Origin: Acidovorax sp. sic0104
GTDB taxonomy: Bacteria > Pseudomonadota > Gammaproteobacteria > Burkholderiales > Burkholderiaceae_C
Direction of reading: 5' to 3'
DNA length: 64,000 bases
Assembly: GCF_019219095.1 (NCBI RefSeq)
Contig: NZ_JAHUWH010000001.1
Span: 806,001-870,000, forward strand
This document shows positions 26,116 through 35,889 of this stretch, in pieces (the stretch's first letter is position 1; each line of letters begins with the position of its first letter). Under the pieces are notes generated by a model. That model was not told the origin of the DNA and did no database searches. It was given only the letters and a program-made list of their open reading frames with translations. Position numbers and translations under genes: made by a program.

Positions 26116-27282
26116 ATGAGACTTCATTCCATCGCAGCCCTCGCTGCCATGGCCCTGGCCACCGGCGGCGCGCATGCGCAGGCCAGTCAGGGCGTGAGCA
26201 AGGACACCATCACGCTGGGCTCCATCCAGGACCTGTCCGGCCCGCTGGCGGGCTTCGGCAAACAGGTGCGCCTGGGGATGATGCTGCGCGTGGACGAAGC
26301 CAACGAACAGGGCGGCGTGAACGGACGAAAGCTCGACCTCAAGGTCGAAGACTCCGGCTACGACCCCAAGAAGGCCGTGCTGGCAGCGCAGAAGCTCGTG
26401 AACCAGGACAAGATCTTCATGATGATCGCGCACATCGGCACGGCGCAGAACCTGGCGGCCATGCCCGTGCAGTTCAGCAAGAACGTGATCAACTTCTTCC
26501 CAGTGACGGCCGCGCGCGAGATGTACGAGCCCTTCCACAAGCTCAAGTACTCCTTCGCCGCCACCTACTACGACCAGATCCGCCTGGCCGCGCCCAAGCT
26601 CATCAAGGAAAAGGGCGCCAAGAAGGTCTGCACCATCTACCAGGACGATGAGTTCGGGCTGGAGGTGATGCGCGGCGGTGAGGCGGCGCTCAAGTCCATC
26701 GGCATGGAGTTCGCCGAGAAGACCTCGTACAAGCGCGGCGCCACCGACTTCTCCTCGCAGGTCGCCAAGATGAAGTCGTCGGAATGCGACTTCGTGATCC
26801 TGGGCACCATCATCCGCGAGACCATCGGCACCATCGGCGAGGCGCGCAAGACCGGCTTCAACCCGACCTTCCTGGGCTCGAGCGCCGCGTACACCGACCT
26901 CATCCACAAGCTGGGCGGCAAGCCCATGGACGGCCTGTACGCCACCATGACGGTGCAGCACCCCTACCTCGACGAAGCCAGCCAGCCCATCCGCTTCTGG
27001 GCCAACAAGTACAAGACCAAGTTCAACGAGGACCCGACGGTGTTCTCGGTCTACGGCTACGGCGCGGTGGACGCCTTCATCAAGGCCGCGCAAAAGGCCG
27101 GAACCAACCTGAGCACCGACAGCTTCATCAAGGCCATGGACACCATGGTGATCCCGCCCGACATGTTCGGCAGCGCCGAGGCATCGTACGGCCCGCAAAA
27201 GCGCCTGGGCAGCGACCTCTCGCGCCTGTCGCAGATCACCGACGGCAAGTGGAAGGTGGTGTCGGACTATGTGAAGCCCTGA
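26116..27282 (+). CDS. LivK-type ABC substrate-binding protein
   Basis: 388 residues from the ATG at 26116, with AAGGAG 8 bp upstream. A signal peptide ends at GAHAQA. It is a type I periplasmic binding protein: ITLGSIQDLSGPLAG at the mature start, GGVNGRKLDLKVEDSGYDP, and FAATYYDQIRLAAPKLI in the second lobe. It should deliver ligand to LivHMGF, although 358 bp of repeats separate it from that operon. Length and motifs fit receptors for branched-chain amino acids or aromatic and aliphatic acids. A terminator follows at 27473. Confidence 0.92.
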   Translation: MRLHSIAALAAMALATGGAHAQASQGVSKDTITLGSIQDLSGPLAGFGKQVRLGMMLRVDEANEQGGVNGRKLDLKVEDSGYDPKKAVLAAQKLVNQDKIFMMIAHIGTAQNLAAMPVQFSKNVINFFPVTAAREMYEPFHKLKYSFAATYYDQIRLAAPKLIKEKGAKKVCTIYQDDEFGLEVMRGGEAALKSIGMEFAEKTSYKRGATDFSSQVAKMKSSECDFVILGTIIRETIGTIGEARKTGFNPTFLGSSAAYTDLIHKLGGKPMDGLYATMTVQHPYLDEASQPIRFWANKYKTKFNEDPTVFSVYGYGAVDAFIKAAQKAGTNLSTDSFIKAMDTMVIPPDMFGSAEASYGPQKRLGSDLSRLSQITDGKWKVVSDYVKP

Positions 27283-27328
27283 GCCGCCAGGACCTGCAAA
27301 CTTCCATTCACAGCTGCTCCACCCCCAT

Positions 27329-27451
27329 CCGTTCGGGCTGAGCTTGTCGAAGCCAAGGCACTCCCGCTAACGCCAAGCCACAACCCGTTCACGCTGAGCC
27401 TGTCGAAGCGCCGAGCAAGGCTTCGACAAGCTCAGCCCGAACGGGTTGTGG
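27329..27451. repeat. 26-bp repeat plus a long inverted pair
   Basis: One plus-strand copy at 27329-27354 is followed by an inverted pair. The 32-base arm at 27378-27409 pairs with 27420-27451 (three mismatches, 10-base loop) to form a very stable hairpin. It lies in the 310-bp gap after the LivK-like gene. Confidence 0.88.
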
Positions 27452-27472
27452 TCAAGCCGAGCACGACTCGCA

Positions 27473-27493
27473 AGCCGCCTCCGGGCGGCTTTT
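27473..27493 (+). terminator. Intrinsic terminator downstream of the LivK-like gene
   Basis: AGCCGCC (27473-27479) pairs with GGCGGCT (27484-27490) around a four-base loop and runs into TTTT. It is about 190 bp past the stop, behind the repeats. Confidence 0.75.
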
Positions 27494-27545
27494 GCATTGG
27501 TGAACGCACCGGGGGGGATGCGCTCCGGCCCGGTCGGTGGCAGAA

Positions 27546-27579
27546 TTAATTTAACCAAGCAGTAACTTTGCATAAATAG
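27546..27579. promoter_or_regulatory. Weaker copy of the 34-bp operator
   Basis: TTAATTTAA-CCAAGCAGTAACTTTG-CATAAATAG matches the inner CAAGCA...CTTTG blocks and the AT-rich arms of the dyads at 20057 and 44417. It ends 13 bp before the acyl-CoA dehydrogenase start. The symmetry is weaker than at the other two sites. Confidence 0.45.
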
Positions 27580-27592
27580 GATCATCGCCACC

Positions 27593-28756
27593 ATGATCGA
27601 ACGCACCCTCTTCCAGCCCGACCACCAGGCGTTTGCCGACAGCTTCCGCCGCTTCATCGACAAGGAGGTCCTTCCCCACCATGCCGAATGGGAAGACCAG
27701 GGCTACGTGGCCCGCGAGGTGTGGAGCCAGGCGGGCGCCAACGGTTTCCTGTGCATGAGCCTGCCGGAGGAATACGGCGGTGCCGGAGCCGACAAGCTCT
27801 ACTCCGTGGCGCAGATGGAAGAGCTGGCGCGCGCGGGCACAACGGGCATCGGCTTTGGCCTGCACAGCGAGATCGTGGCACCGTACATCCTGCACTACGG
27901 CACCGAAGAGCAAAAGCGCCGTTACCTGCCGCAGATGGCCAGTGGCGCGATGGTGGGCGCCATCGCCATGAGCGAGCCCGCCGCCGGCAGCGACCTGCAG
28001 GGCATCAAGACCACCGCCATCCGGAGCGCCGACGGATCGCACTATGTGCTCAACGGCAGCAAGACCTTCATCACCAACGGCTGGCACGCCGACCTGGTGA
28101 TCGTTGTCGCCAAGACCGACCCCGCCGCTGGAGCCAAAGGCACCAGCCTGTTCCTGGTGGAACGCGGCATGCCCGGCTTTGAGAAGGGCCAGCGCCTCAA
28201 GAAAATGGGCATGAAGGCGCAAGACACCTCCGAGCTGTTCTTCACGGACGTGAAGGTGCCGGCGGCCAACCTGCTGGGCGGCCCCGCCATGGAAGGGCGC
28301 GGCTTCATCTGCCTGATGGAGCAGCTGCCCTGGGAGCGCCTGCAAATCGCCATCACCGCCGTGGCGTCCGCCCAGGCTGCCATCGACTGGACGGTGGACT
28401 ACGTGAAAGAGCGCAAGGTTTTCGGCCAGAGCGTGGCCTCTTTCCAGAACACGCGCCACACTCTGGCCGAATTGCAGACCCAGGTGCAGGTGGCCCGCGT
28501 GTTCGTCGACAAATGCTGCGAGCTGATCGCGCGTGACGAGCTCGACACCCAGACCGCCAGCATGGCCAAATACTGGACCACCGACCTGCAGTGCAAGGTG
28601 ATGGACGAATGCGTACAGCTCTTTGGCGGCTACGGCTACATGTGGGAATACCCCATCACCCGGGCCTATGCCGATGCACGCGTGCAGCGGATCTACGGCG
28701 GCACCAACGAGATCATGAAGGAAGTGATCGCGCGCGGCATGGGCCTGGGCAAATGA
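27593..28756 (+). CDS. Acyl-CoA dehydrogenase (IVD/LCAD-like catalytic arrangement)
   Basis: 387 residues, normal for a single-domain FAD acyl-CoA dehydrogenase. FAD-binding motifs are AMSEPAAGSDL and TFITNGWHADL. The helix-K position reads YGGTNEI and lacks the Glu of short- and medium-chain enzymes. Instead Glu248 in LPWERLQIA is placed like the catalytic base of isovaleryl-CoA and long-chain dehydrogenases. It stands alone, followed by a small gene and then thiolase and FadJ-type genes. A candidate operator related to that of the 43.7-kb TetR lies upstream. Confidence 0.9.
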   Translation: MIERTLFQPDHQAFADSFRRFIDKEVLPHHAEWEDQGYVAREVWSQAGANGFLCMSLPEEYGGAGADKLYSVAQMEELARAGTTGIGFGLHSEIVAPYILHYGTEEQKRRYLPQMASGAMVGAIAMSEPAAGSDLQGIKTTAIRSADGSHYVLNGSKTFITNGWHADLVIVVAKTDPAAGAKGTSLFLVERGMPGFEKGQRLKKMGMKAQDTSELFFTDVKVPAANLLGGPAMEGRGFICLMEQLPWERLQIAITAVASAQAAIDWTVDYVKERKVFGQSVASFQNTRHTLAELQTQVQVARVFVDKCCELIARDELDTQTASMAKYWTTDLQCKVMDECVQLFGGYGYMWEYPITRAYADARVQRIYGGTNEIMKEVIARGMGLGK

Positions 28757-28832
28757 CACAACACGCAAGACAAACGTGAACCAGCCCCGCCCAAACCGTG
28801 GCTCCCCCGGCCTCGTATTCAGTCATCCCCTA

Positions 28833-28890
28833 CCGTTCAGGCTGAGCTTGTCGAAGCCCCGCGCGGCGCTTCAACAGGCTCAGCGTGATC
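28833..28890. repeat. Inverted pair of 26-bp repeats
   Basis: A plus-strand copy at 28833-28857 and a degenerate minus-strand copy at 28868-28890 lie between the acyl-CoA dehydrogenase stop and a small convergent gene. They can pair across a 10-base loop. Confidence 0.75.
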
Positions 28891-28939
28891 GGCTTTTTTG
28901 GTTCGAAGCCAGATGGGGATCCGTGCGCATCGAACGCCC

Positions 28940-29242
28940 TCACAGATACCAGGCGGCGCGGGCTTCCTCGGGGCTCAGCGGCGCACCGGGGCGGCGGTCG
29001 GTGACGCTCAACCAGGAACGCACGCCCTGGCTGCCACTGAGCGCGCGCATCAGCAGCAGCCCCGCCCCGATGCCCCGGATGGCCGCCGCGCTGCGCGACG
29101 GCGCCATGAATGCTGCCACCGCCAGCGCGCTGGAGGCGGCCAGCACCACATGGTGTTCCAGTGCGAACCCGTCGCGCGTGTCGTCGTACTCGATGGCGCC
29201 GCGAACCAAACGCTGCACGGCAGAGGATGTATTTGTCTTCAT
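28940..29242 (-). CDS. Small uncharacterised membrane-associated protein
   Basis: 100 residues, not recognised. A charged N-terminus (about 1-28) is followed by one or two hydrophobic segments (VVLAASSALAVAAFMA, IRGIGAGLLLMRALSG) and a polar tail ending SPEEARAAWYL. It is convergent with the acyl-CoA dehydrogenase and divergent from the thiolase gene. The ATG has no good ribosome-binding site. Coding is supported by composition only, so treat it as hypothetical. Confidence 0.5.
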   Translation of the reverse strand: MKTNTSSAVQRLVRGAIEYDDTRDGFALEHHVVLAASSALAVAAFMAPSRSAAAIRGIGAGLLLMRALSGSQGVRSWLSVTDRRPGAPLSPEEARAAWYL

Positions 29243-29397
29243 AGCCAGAAATTTAGATAGCGACTGCAGAAAGATAGTGCAAAAACGAGTGCGCCCACGT
29301 CAGAAAGTGTGCCGTCGTGGCGCGAGCCACCTGTGCCAACACCAGGGTCCCAGCACCGGCCCTGCCTTGTTTTGAAGACCACCGGAGACCCATCATC

Positions 29398-30603
<1,206 letters not shown>

Positions 30604-30626
30604 TTGACTGGGAAGGAGACAACGAC

Positions 30627-32798
30627 ATGCAAACCATCCGCTACGAACTCATCCCCGCCCAGGGCACCGAAGGCCAGGTCGCCGTCATCACGTTTGACGA
30701 AGCCAACTCCCCCGTCAACACCATGTGCCGCCAGTGGCAGCAAGAGCTGGGCGAGGTCACCGCCCAGGTGGTGGCAGACCGGGAGCGCCTGGGCGCCGCG
30801 CTCAAAGGCATCGTGCTCGCATCCGCCAAGACCAGCTTCTTTGCGGGCGCCGACCTCAAGGCCACCATGCGCCTCACGCCCGCCGATGCGCCCAGCGCGT
30901 TTGGTGAGATCGAGCGCATGAAAGCGCACTTCCGCACGCTCGAAACCCTGGGCATCCCCGTGGTGGCCTGTCTGAATGGCGCCGCACTGGGCGGCGGCTG
31001 GGAAGTCGCCCTGGTGGCCCACTACCGCATCGCCGTGGCCGACCCCAAGATCCAGTTCGGCTTGCCCGAAGTCACCCTGGGCCTGATGCCCGGCGCCACC
31101 GGCGTGACCAAGATGACGCGCCTGCTGGGCCTGATGGGCGCACAGCCCTACGTGCTGGAAGGCAAGCTCTTCAACCCCGCCGAGGCGCTGGATCTGCAGC
31201 TGGTGCACGAGCTGGTCGCCACGCGCGAACAGTTGCTGCCCGCAGCCCTCTCCCACATCGCCACCCACCCGCACGCCGTGCAGCCGTGGGACGACAAGAA
31301 CTACAAAATGCCCGGCGGCACACCCGCCAACCCCAAGATTGCTGGCGCCCTCACCGTGGCGCCCGCCATGCTCAAGAAGACCACGCGTGGCCGCTACCCC
31401 GCGCCCGAGGCCGCGCTGGCCGCCATGGTCGAAGGGGCGATGGTGGACTACGACACCGCCCTGCGCATCGAAAGCCGCTACCTCGCCCGCCTGATGACCG
31501 GCCCCGTGGCGCGCAACATGATCAACACGTTCTTCTTCGACATGAACGCGATCAAGAGCGGTAAGTCGCGCCCCGGCTCGGCCCCACGCTACAAGCCACA
31601 AAAGGTCGGCATCCTGGGCGCCGGCATGATGGGCGCGGGTATCGCCTGGGCCCAAGCCAGCAAAGGCATCGCCACCGTGCTCAAGGACGTGAGCGCGGAA
31701 AAGGCCGAGTCCGGCAAGGCCTACAGCACCAAGCTCACCCAGGCCCGCGTGGACAAGGGCCGCATGACGCCCGAGGCGCAGCAGGCGCTGCTCTCTCGCA
31801 TCACGCCCACCGCCAGCGCGGCCGACCTGGCGGGCTGCGACCTCATCATCGAAGCCGTGTTCGAAAGCCGCGACCTCAAGGCCCAGGTCACGCAGGAGGC
31901 CGAGCCGCAACTGGCACCTGGCGGTTTCTTTGCCAGCAACACCTCCACCCTGCCCATCAGTGGCCTGGCCACGGCCAGCAGCCGGCCCGAGAAGTTTGTC
32001 GGCATCCACTTCTTCAGCCCCGTGGACAAGATGAAGCTGGTGGAGATCATCCGGGGCAAGCAGACCGATGACGAAACCGTGGCACGCGCGTTCGACTACG
32101 TGCAGGCCCTGGGCAAGGTGCCCATCGTGGTCAACGACGCGCGCGGCTTCTACACCAGCCGCACCTTCGGCACCTTTGTGATGGAAGGCGCCGCCATGCT
32201 GGGCGAAGGCATCCCCGCCGCTGCGATTGAAAACGCCGCCATGCAGGCCGGCCTGCCCGTGGGCCCGCTGGCCGTGCTGGATGAAACCGCGCTGACCCTG
32301 AGCGTGCACGTGCTGGACCAGACCCGCGCCGACTACGCGGCCGAAGGCAAAACCTACACCGCCACACCCGGCGAGCTGCTGGTGGAGCGTATGGTCAAGG
32401 AACTGAAGCGCCCCGGTCGCGCCGGTGGCGGCGGCTTTTACGACTACCCCGCAGGCGCCAAGAAGCACCTGTGGCCGGAGCTGAAAACGCTGTTCGAAAA
32501 GCCTGGCGTGGAATGGAGCGTGCAGGAGATCCAGGACCGTTTGCTCTACCGCCAGGCCGTCGAGACCGCGCGCTGCCTGGCCGAGGGCGTGTTGACCAGT
32601 GTGCATGACGCGAACATCGGGTCGATTTTTGGGATTGGGTTTCCGGCGTGGACGGGGGGGGCGATGCAGTTTATTTATGGGATGGGTGTTGAGGCGTTCT
32701 TGCAGCAGGCGGATGAACTACTGGCGAAACATGGGGAGGGATTCAAAGTCAACTCGCCCATGCTTGAAGTACTGCGTCAGCATCAACCAAACTACTAG
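30627..32798 (+). CDS. FadJ/FadB-type enoyl-CoA hydratase / 3-hydroxyacyl-CoA dehydrogenase
   Basis: 723 residues, with AAGGAG 8 bp before the ATG. The N-terminal crotonase domain (about 1-220) has the oxyanion-hole segments FFAGADLK and LNGAALGGGWEVALVAHYRIAV. The C-terminal NAD-dependent dehydrogenase (about 325-720) begins GILGAGMMGAGIAWAQ and contains NTSTLPIS and GIHFFSPVDKM. It hydrates and then oxidises acyl-CoA. It is paired with the thiolase gene. The last roughly 55 codons switch from GGC/GCC/ATC to GGG/GCG/ATT and include a run of eight Gs. This shift occurs at the edge of the low-GC islet and suggests a recombination joint. Confidence 0.92.
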   Translation: MQTIRYELIPAQGTEGQVAVITFDEANSPVNTMCRQWQQELGEVTAQVVADRERLGAALKGIVLASAKTSFFAGADLKATMRLTPADAPSAFGEIERMKAHFRTLETLGIPVVACLNGAALGGGWEVALVAHYRIAVADPKIQFGLPEVTLGLMPGATGVTKMTRLLGLMGAQPYVLEGKLFNPAEALDLQLVHELVATREQLLPAALSHIATHPHAVQPWDDKNYKMPGGTPANPKIAGALTVAPAMLKKTTRGRYPAPEAALAAMVEGAMVDYDTALRIESRYLARLMTGPVARNMINTFFFDMNAIKSGKSRPGSAPRYKPQKVGILGAGMMGAGIAWAQASKGIATVLKDVSAEKAESGKAYSTKLTQARVDKGRMTPEAQQALLSRITPTASAADLAGCDLIIEAVFESRDLKAQVTQEAEPQLAPGGFFASNTSTLPISGLATASSRPEKFVGIHFFSPVDKMKLVEIIRGKQTDDETVARAFDYVQALGKVPIVVNDARGFYTSRTFGTFVMEGAAMLGEGIPAAAIENAAMQAGLPVGPLAVLDETALTLSVHVLDQTRADYAAEGKTYTATPGELLVERMVKELKRPGRAGGGGFYDYPAGAKKHLWPELKTLFEKPGVEWSVQEIQDRLLYRQAVETARCLAEGVLTSVHDANIGSIFGIGFPAWTGGAMQFIYGMGVEAFLQQADELLAKHGEGFKVNSPMLEVLRQHQPNY

Positions 32799-32895
32799 CA
32801 ACTGTCGGCATGGGCAGGCGAGAAGAAATAGACAGCGAACATGGCCGCAAAAGCGCTTACAACTGCAGCTGTTCAAACTGAATCATCAAACCGAT

Positions 32896-33648
32896 ATGCG
32901 AAGACCTGCAGGAAGAGAAACGTGGCATCGATTGCTCGAATGGGATCGTGGGCAAACCGACTCCGAACGGCTAGTCGCGCGAATTTTGGCCACAGAAGGA
33001 TATGAAGCAATCGATCCATCGCACCCACTTGGAGGACGTGATGGTGGAAAAGACATCATTTGCAAACGCGACGGCGAATCTTGGGTCGTTGGGATCTACT
33101 TCCCGAGGGGCAAGAAGGACTTCTCGGAAATCTATGAGAAGTTTAAAAGTGACTTCGCAAAAACTGAGGCATCCGGTTCTGCTGGGTTCGCGTTCTTCAC
33201 CAATCAGGAACTGACACTATCTGAACGAGCAAAGCTGGAGGATAAAGCGGCGAATCGTTGGGTGGACATTTACCACCTTGAACGGATTGCCTCCTGCCTG
33301 GATTCGCCGAATGGCTATGGCTTGAGACTCGAATTCCTTCAGATTGAGATGACAAGGGAAGAGCAAGTTAGCTTCATAAATAGTCGTGATCAGTTACTCA
33401 GCGAGATTCATGCTGCAGTCCTCCGAAAACCTGAGGCAAAGACCGGAACGAGCATCAAGACCGTCCACGTGCAGCAAACCGATTTTCTGGGCGCGCTGTC
33501 GTCAATCAGCGGGACAAAGCTTGTCGAATGCAAAAAATGCGAAGAAATTTTTCGCGCGACAAGGAATCTCTTTGCAGGGTTCGCGGACCCAGACTCCCTT
33601 GCTGTTGTGACTTGTCCAAGTTGTGGCCACACACAACGTTTCAAATGA
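32896..33648 (+). CDS. PD-(D/E)XK-like nuclease with C-terminal zinc ribbon (putative defence protein)
   Basis: 250 residues from the ATG at 32896; the upstream open frame runs out of phase with the FadJ gene. It is markedly AT-richer (about half GC) than every neighbour. Residues 20-80 resemble a restriction-endonuclease-like domain (SERLVARILATEGY, PLGGRDGGKD, VVGIYFPRGK), with Asp49/Asp53 and Lys73 as possible active-site residues. The usual Gln/Glu-x-Lys is replaced, so the catalytic match is imperfect. Cys212, Cys215, Cys240 and Cys243 form a CxxC...CxxC zinc ribbon at the C-terminus. Related N-terminal domains occur in phage-defence effectors. No partner gene is visible. Horizontal acquisition is likely. 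Confidence 0.6.
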   Translation: MRRPAGRETWHRLLEWDRGQTDSERLVARILATEGYEAIDPSHPLGGRDGGKDIICKRDGESWVVGIYFPRGKKDFSEIYEKFKSDFAKTEASGSAGFAFFTNQELTLSERAKLEDKAANRWVDIYHLERIASCLDSPNGYGLRLEFLQIEMTREEQVSFINSRDQLLSEIHAAVLRKPEAKTGTSIKTVHVQQTDFLGALSSISGTKLVECKKCEEIFRATRNLFAGFADPDSLAVVTCPSCGHTQRFK

Positions 33649-33732
33649 TGCGAGATAAGGCCATTTACCGACCCGGTTCGTACACGACGAGGAGATTCAA
33701 ACCACCAGGATGACGAGCGCACTGTTTTATCT

Positions 33733-33767
33733 CTTGCAAATTGATCATCGGGCGATCAATTTGCAAG
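33733..33767. repeat. Perfect 14-bp inverted repeat at the edge of the low-GC islet
   Basis: CTTGCAAATTGATC (33733-33746) and GATCAATTTGCAAG (33754-33767) are exact reverse complements around the loop ATCGGGC. It lies 85 bp past the nuclease gene and 35 bp before the BKACE stop. With no T-run, it could be a bidirectional terminator or an end of the inserted segment. Confidence 0.85.
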
Positions 33768-33801
33768 GATGGAGATTCAGTGACCGAGCGTCCCGCATTA
33801 G

Positions 33802-34698
33802 TTACGCCACGTCAGCAGCCTTCAACCCCAACATCCCCCGCGCCTCCTGCGGCGACGCCACCTCCCGCCCCGCATTCCTTGCATACCGTGTCAACTGCTC
33901 AATCAACGGCCCGTTCGAATCCGCCTTGGTCCCATCCGGCAGATAGAACGTGTCCTCCAGCCCCGTGCGCAGGTGCCCACCCAGCTCGGCCACGCGCTGG
34001 TGCACGGGCCAGATCTCGCTGCGGCCGATGACGGTGGCTTGCCAGGGGGCGTCCTTGATCTTGAGCTTGAGCAAAATGGGCAGCAGGTCCGGGTCCGCAG
34101 GCATGCCGGACTCAACGCCCATCACAAAGTTGTATTCGGGCAGGCGCTCGGTGTACATGCCGGTCTGCACATACATCTCCACGCAGCGCACGATGCCCAC
34201 GTCAAAGCATTCAAACTCGGGCAGCGTGCCGGTCTCCAGCATCACGTCGATAAAGTCCTTGACCTTGGCGGGCTGGTTGTCGAACAGCATGGGCGGCCAG
34301 GCCCAGGTGCCGTTGCTGCGCACCTTCAGGTAGTTGAGCGAGCCGGCGTTGCATGCGGCCATCTCGGGGCGGGTGGCGCGCAGGCAGTCGAGCGGGCCTT
34401 GGTAATTGGGGCCGACCACGCCGGTGGTCTGGTTGATGATCAAACCCGGGCAGGCCTCGCGCATGGCTTGCACGCAGTCGCGCGCCACCTGCGGGTCCCA
34501 GCTGGGCAGGTGGCCTTTGCCGGGCTCCTGGTTGCGAAAGTGCACGTGGACCACGGCGGCGCCTGCGTCGTAGGCGCGGCGGGCTTCTTTGGCCAGTTGC
34601 TCGGGCGTGACGGGCACGTGGTGCTGGCCGGGGTCCGTCAGCACGCCGGTGATGGAGCAGGTGATGATGGCTTTGTTGCTGTGGTCGGTGCTGTGCAT
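33802..34698 (-). CDS. BKACE-family beta-keto acid cleavage enzyme (DUF849)
   Basis: 298 residues from the ATG at 34696-34698, which has AAGGAG 9 bp upstream; an ATG six codons earlier is less likely. Motifs of the family are ITCSITG at the N-terminus, AAVVHVHFRN (zinc His-x-His) and GLEDTFYLPDG near residue 254. BKACE enzymes use acetyl-CoA and a beta-keto acid to give acetoacetate and a new acyl-CoA; the founding member cleaves 3-keto-5-aminohexanoate. It is the last gene of the nine-gene carboxylase operon, next to an acyl-CoA dehydrogenase. The natural substrate is unknown. Confidence 0.88.
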   Translation of the reverse strand: MHSTDHSNKAIITCSITGVLTDPGQHHVPVTPEQLAKEARRAYDAGAAVVHVHFRNQEPGKGHLPSWDPQVARDCVQAMREACPGLIINQTTGVVGPNYQGPLDCLRATRPEMAACNAGSLNYLKVRSNGTWAWPPMLFDNQPAKVKDFIDVMLETGTLPEFECFDVGIVRCVEMYVQTGMYTERLPEYNFVMGVESGMPADPDLLPILLKLKIKDAPWQATVIGRSEIWPVHQRVAELGGHLRTGLEDTFYLPDGTKADSNGPLIEQLTRYARNAGREVASPQEARGMLGLKAADVA

Positions 34699-34716
34699 GG
34701 GGCCTGTCTCCTTCAT

Positions 34717-35889
34717 TCAAATGCCGAGCTGTTTCGCAGCAAGGTCTTTCATGATTTCTTCCGCACCGCCGCCGATCATCATGACCTTGACCTCGCGGTA
34801 GATGCGCTCGCTGACGGCGCCGCGCATGAAGCCCATGCCGCCCAGGATCTGCACGGCCTGGTCGGCACAGAACTGCATGGTTTGGGTGGCGTGGTTCTTC
34901 AACATGCACACCTGCGCGACCCAATCGGGGCCGGTGCGCCCCGCGTCGGCCTGCGCGGCCACGGACTCGCACCACGCGGCGGTGGACTGGATGCGCATCT
35001 GCATGTCCACCAGCTTGTGGCGGATGACCTGGTGCTCCACCAGCGCGGCGCCAAAGGTCTTGCGCTGGCGGGCCCAGGCCAGGGCCTCGTCGTAGCAGGC
35101 CTCGGCAAAGCCCAGGGCCGATGCGGCCAGGCCAAAGCGCTCACCGTTGAAGTTGGCCATGATGATGCGAAAGCCCGCGCCCTCTTCGCCAAGCAGGTAG
35201 CGGGCGGGCACGCGCACGTTGTCAAAGCGCAGATGGGCGGTGTCGGAGCACAGCCAGCCCATCTTGTCGAGCTTGCTGCGCGACAGGCCTGCACTGTGGC
35301 CGGGGATGAGCAGCATGGAGATGCCGCCAGAGCCCTTGCTGCCGGCATCACCGGTGCGGACGGCCACGGTAATCCAGTCCGCGCGCATGCCGGAAGTGAT
35401 GAACACCTTTTCGCCGTTGACGATGTAGTCATCACCCTCGCGCCGCGCTGTGGTCTTGAGTTGGGCCACGTCGGACCCGCCACCGGGTTCGGTGATCGCC
35501 AGTGCGGCAATCTGCTCGCCCGCCAGCACCGGTGGAATGACCTCGGCACGCACAGCATCGCTGCCATGCGCCAGCACGGGCGGCAAACCGATGTTGTGCG
35601 ACAGCAGGCTGGCCAGCACACCGCCGCTGGCACCGTGGCGACTGAGCGCGCGCCACAGCGGCAGGCGCAAGGCGTAGCTGGCAGGCGTGCCGCCGTACTG
35701 CTCTGGGTAGCCCAGGCCCAGCAGGCCCAGGTCGGCCGCGCGGCGGTACAGGCTGCGGGGGAATTCACCGGCAGCGTCCCACGCGTCCACATGCGGGGCG
35801 ATCTCGGTGCGGGCAAAGCGGGTGACGGTGTCGGTGAGGGCGGTGCGGTCTTCGTCGCTCACAGGGGCGGCATCGGATGAGGCGGTCAT
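34717..35889 (-). CDS. Acyl-CoA dehydrogenase (IVD-like catalytic arrangement)
   Basis: 390 residues from the ATG at 35887-35889, overlapping the biotin carboxylase stop (ATGA). FAD-binding motifs are ALAITEPGGGSDVAQ and KVFITSGMRADW. The C-terminal helix reads MIGGGAEEIM without the short-chain Glu. The Glu in FNGERFGLAASALG is the candidate base, as in isovaleryl-CoA dehydrogenase. It is the eighth gene of the operon beginning with TetR. The second dehydrogenase of the same operon (38718-39896) is only moderately similar, so two different chain lengths or branching positions are probably handled. Confidence 0.9.
   Translation of the reverse strand: MTASSDAAPVSDEDRTALTDTVTRFARTEIAPHVDAWDAAGEFPRSLYRRAADLGLLGLGYPEQYGGTPASYALRLPLWRALSRHGASGGVLASLLSHNIGLPPVLAHGSDAVRAEVIPPVLAGEQIAALAITEPGGGSDVAQLKTTARREGDDYIVNGEKVFITSGMRADWITVAVRTGDAGSKGSGGISMLLIPGHSAGLSRSKLDKMGWLCSDTAHLRFDNVRVPARYLLGEEGAGFRIIMANFNGERFGLAASALGFAEACYDEALAWARQRKTFGAALVEHQVIRHKLVDMQMRIQSTAAWCESVAAQADAGRTGPDWVAQVCMLKNHATQTMQFCADQAVQILGGMGFMRGAVSERIYREVKVMMIGGGAEEIMKDLAAKQLGI

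Noticed and set aside
33973-35880. 635-codon plus-strand open frame across the BKACE and acyl-CoA dehydrogenase genes
   Set aside because: Shadow of two genes with overlapping, well-matched minus-strand frames and ribosome-binding sites.
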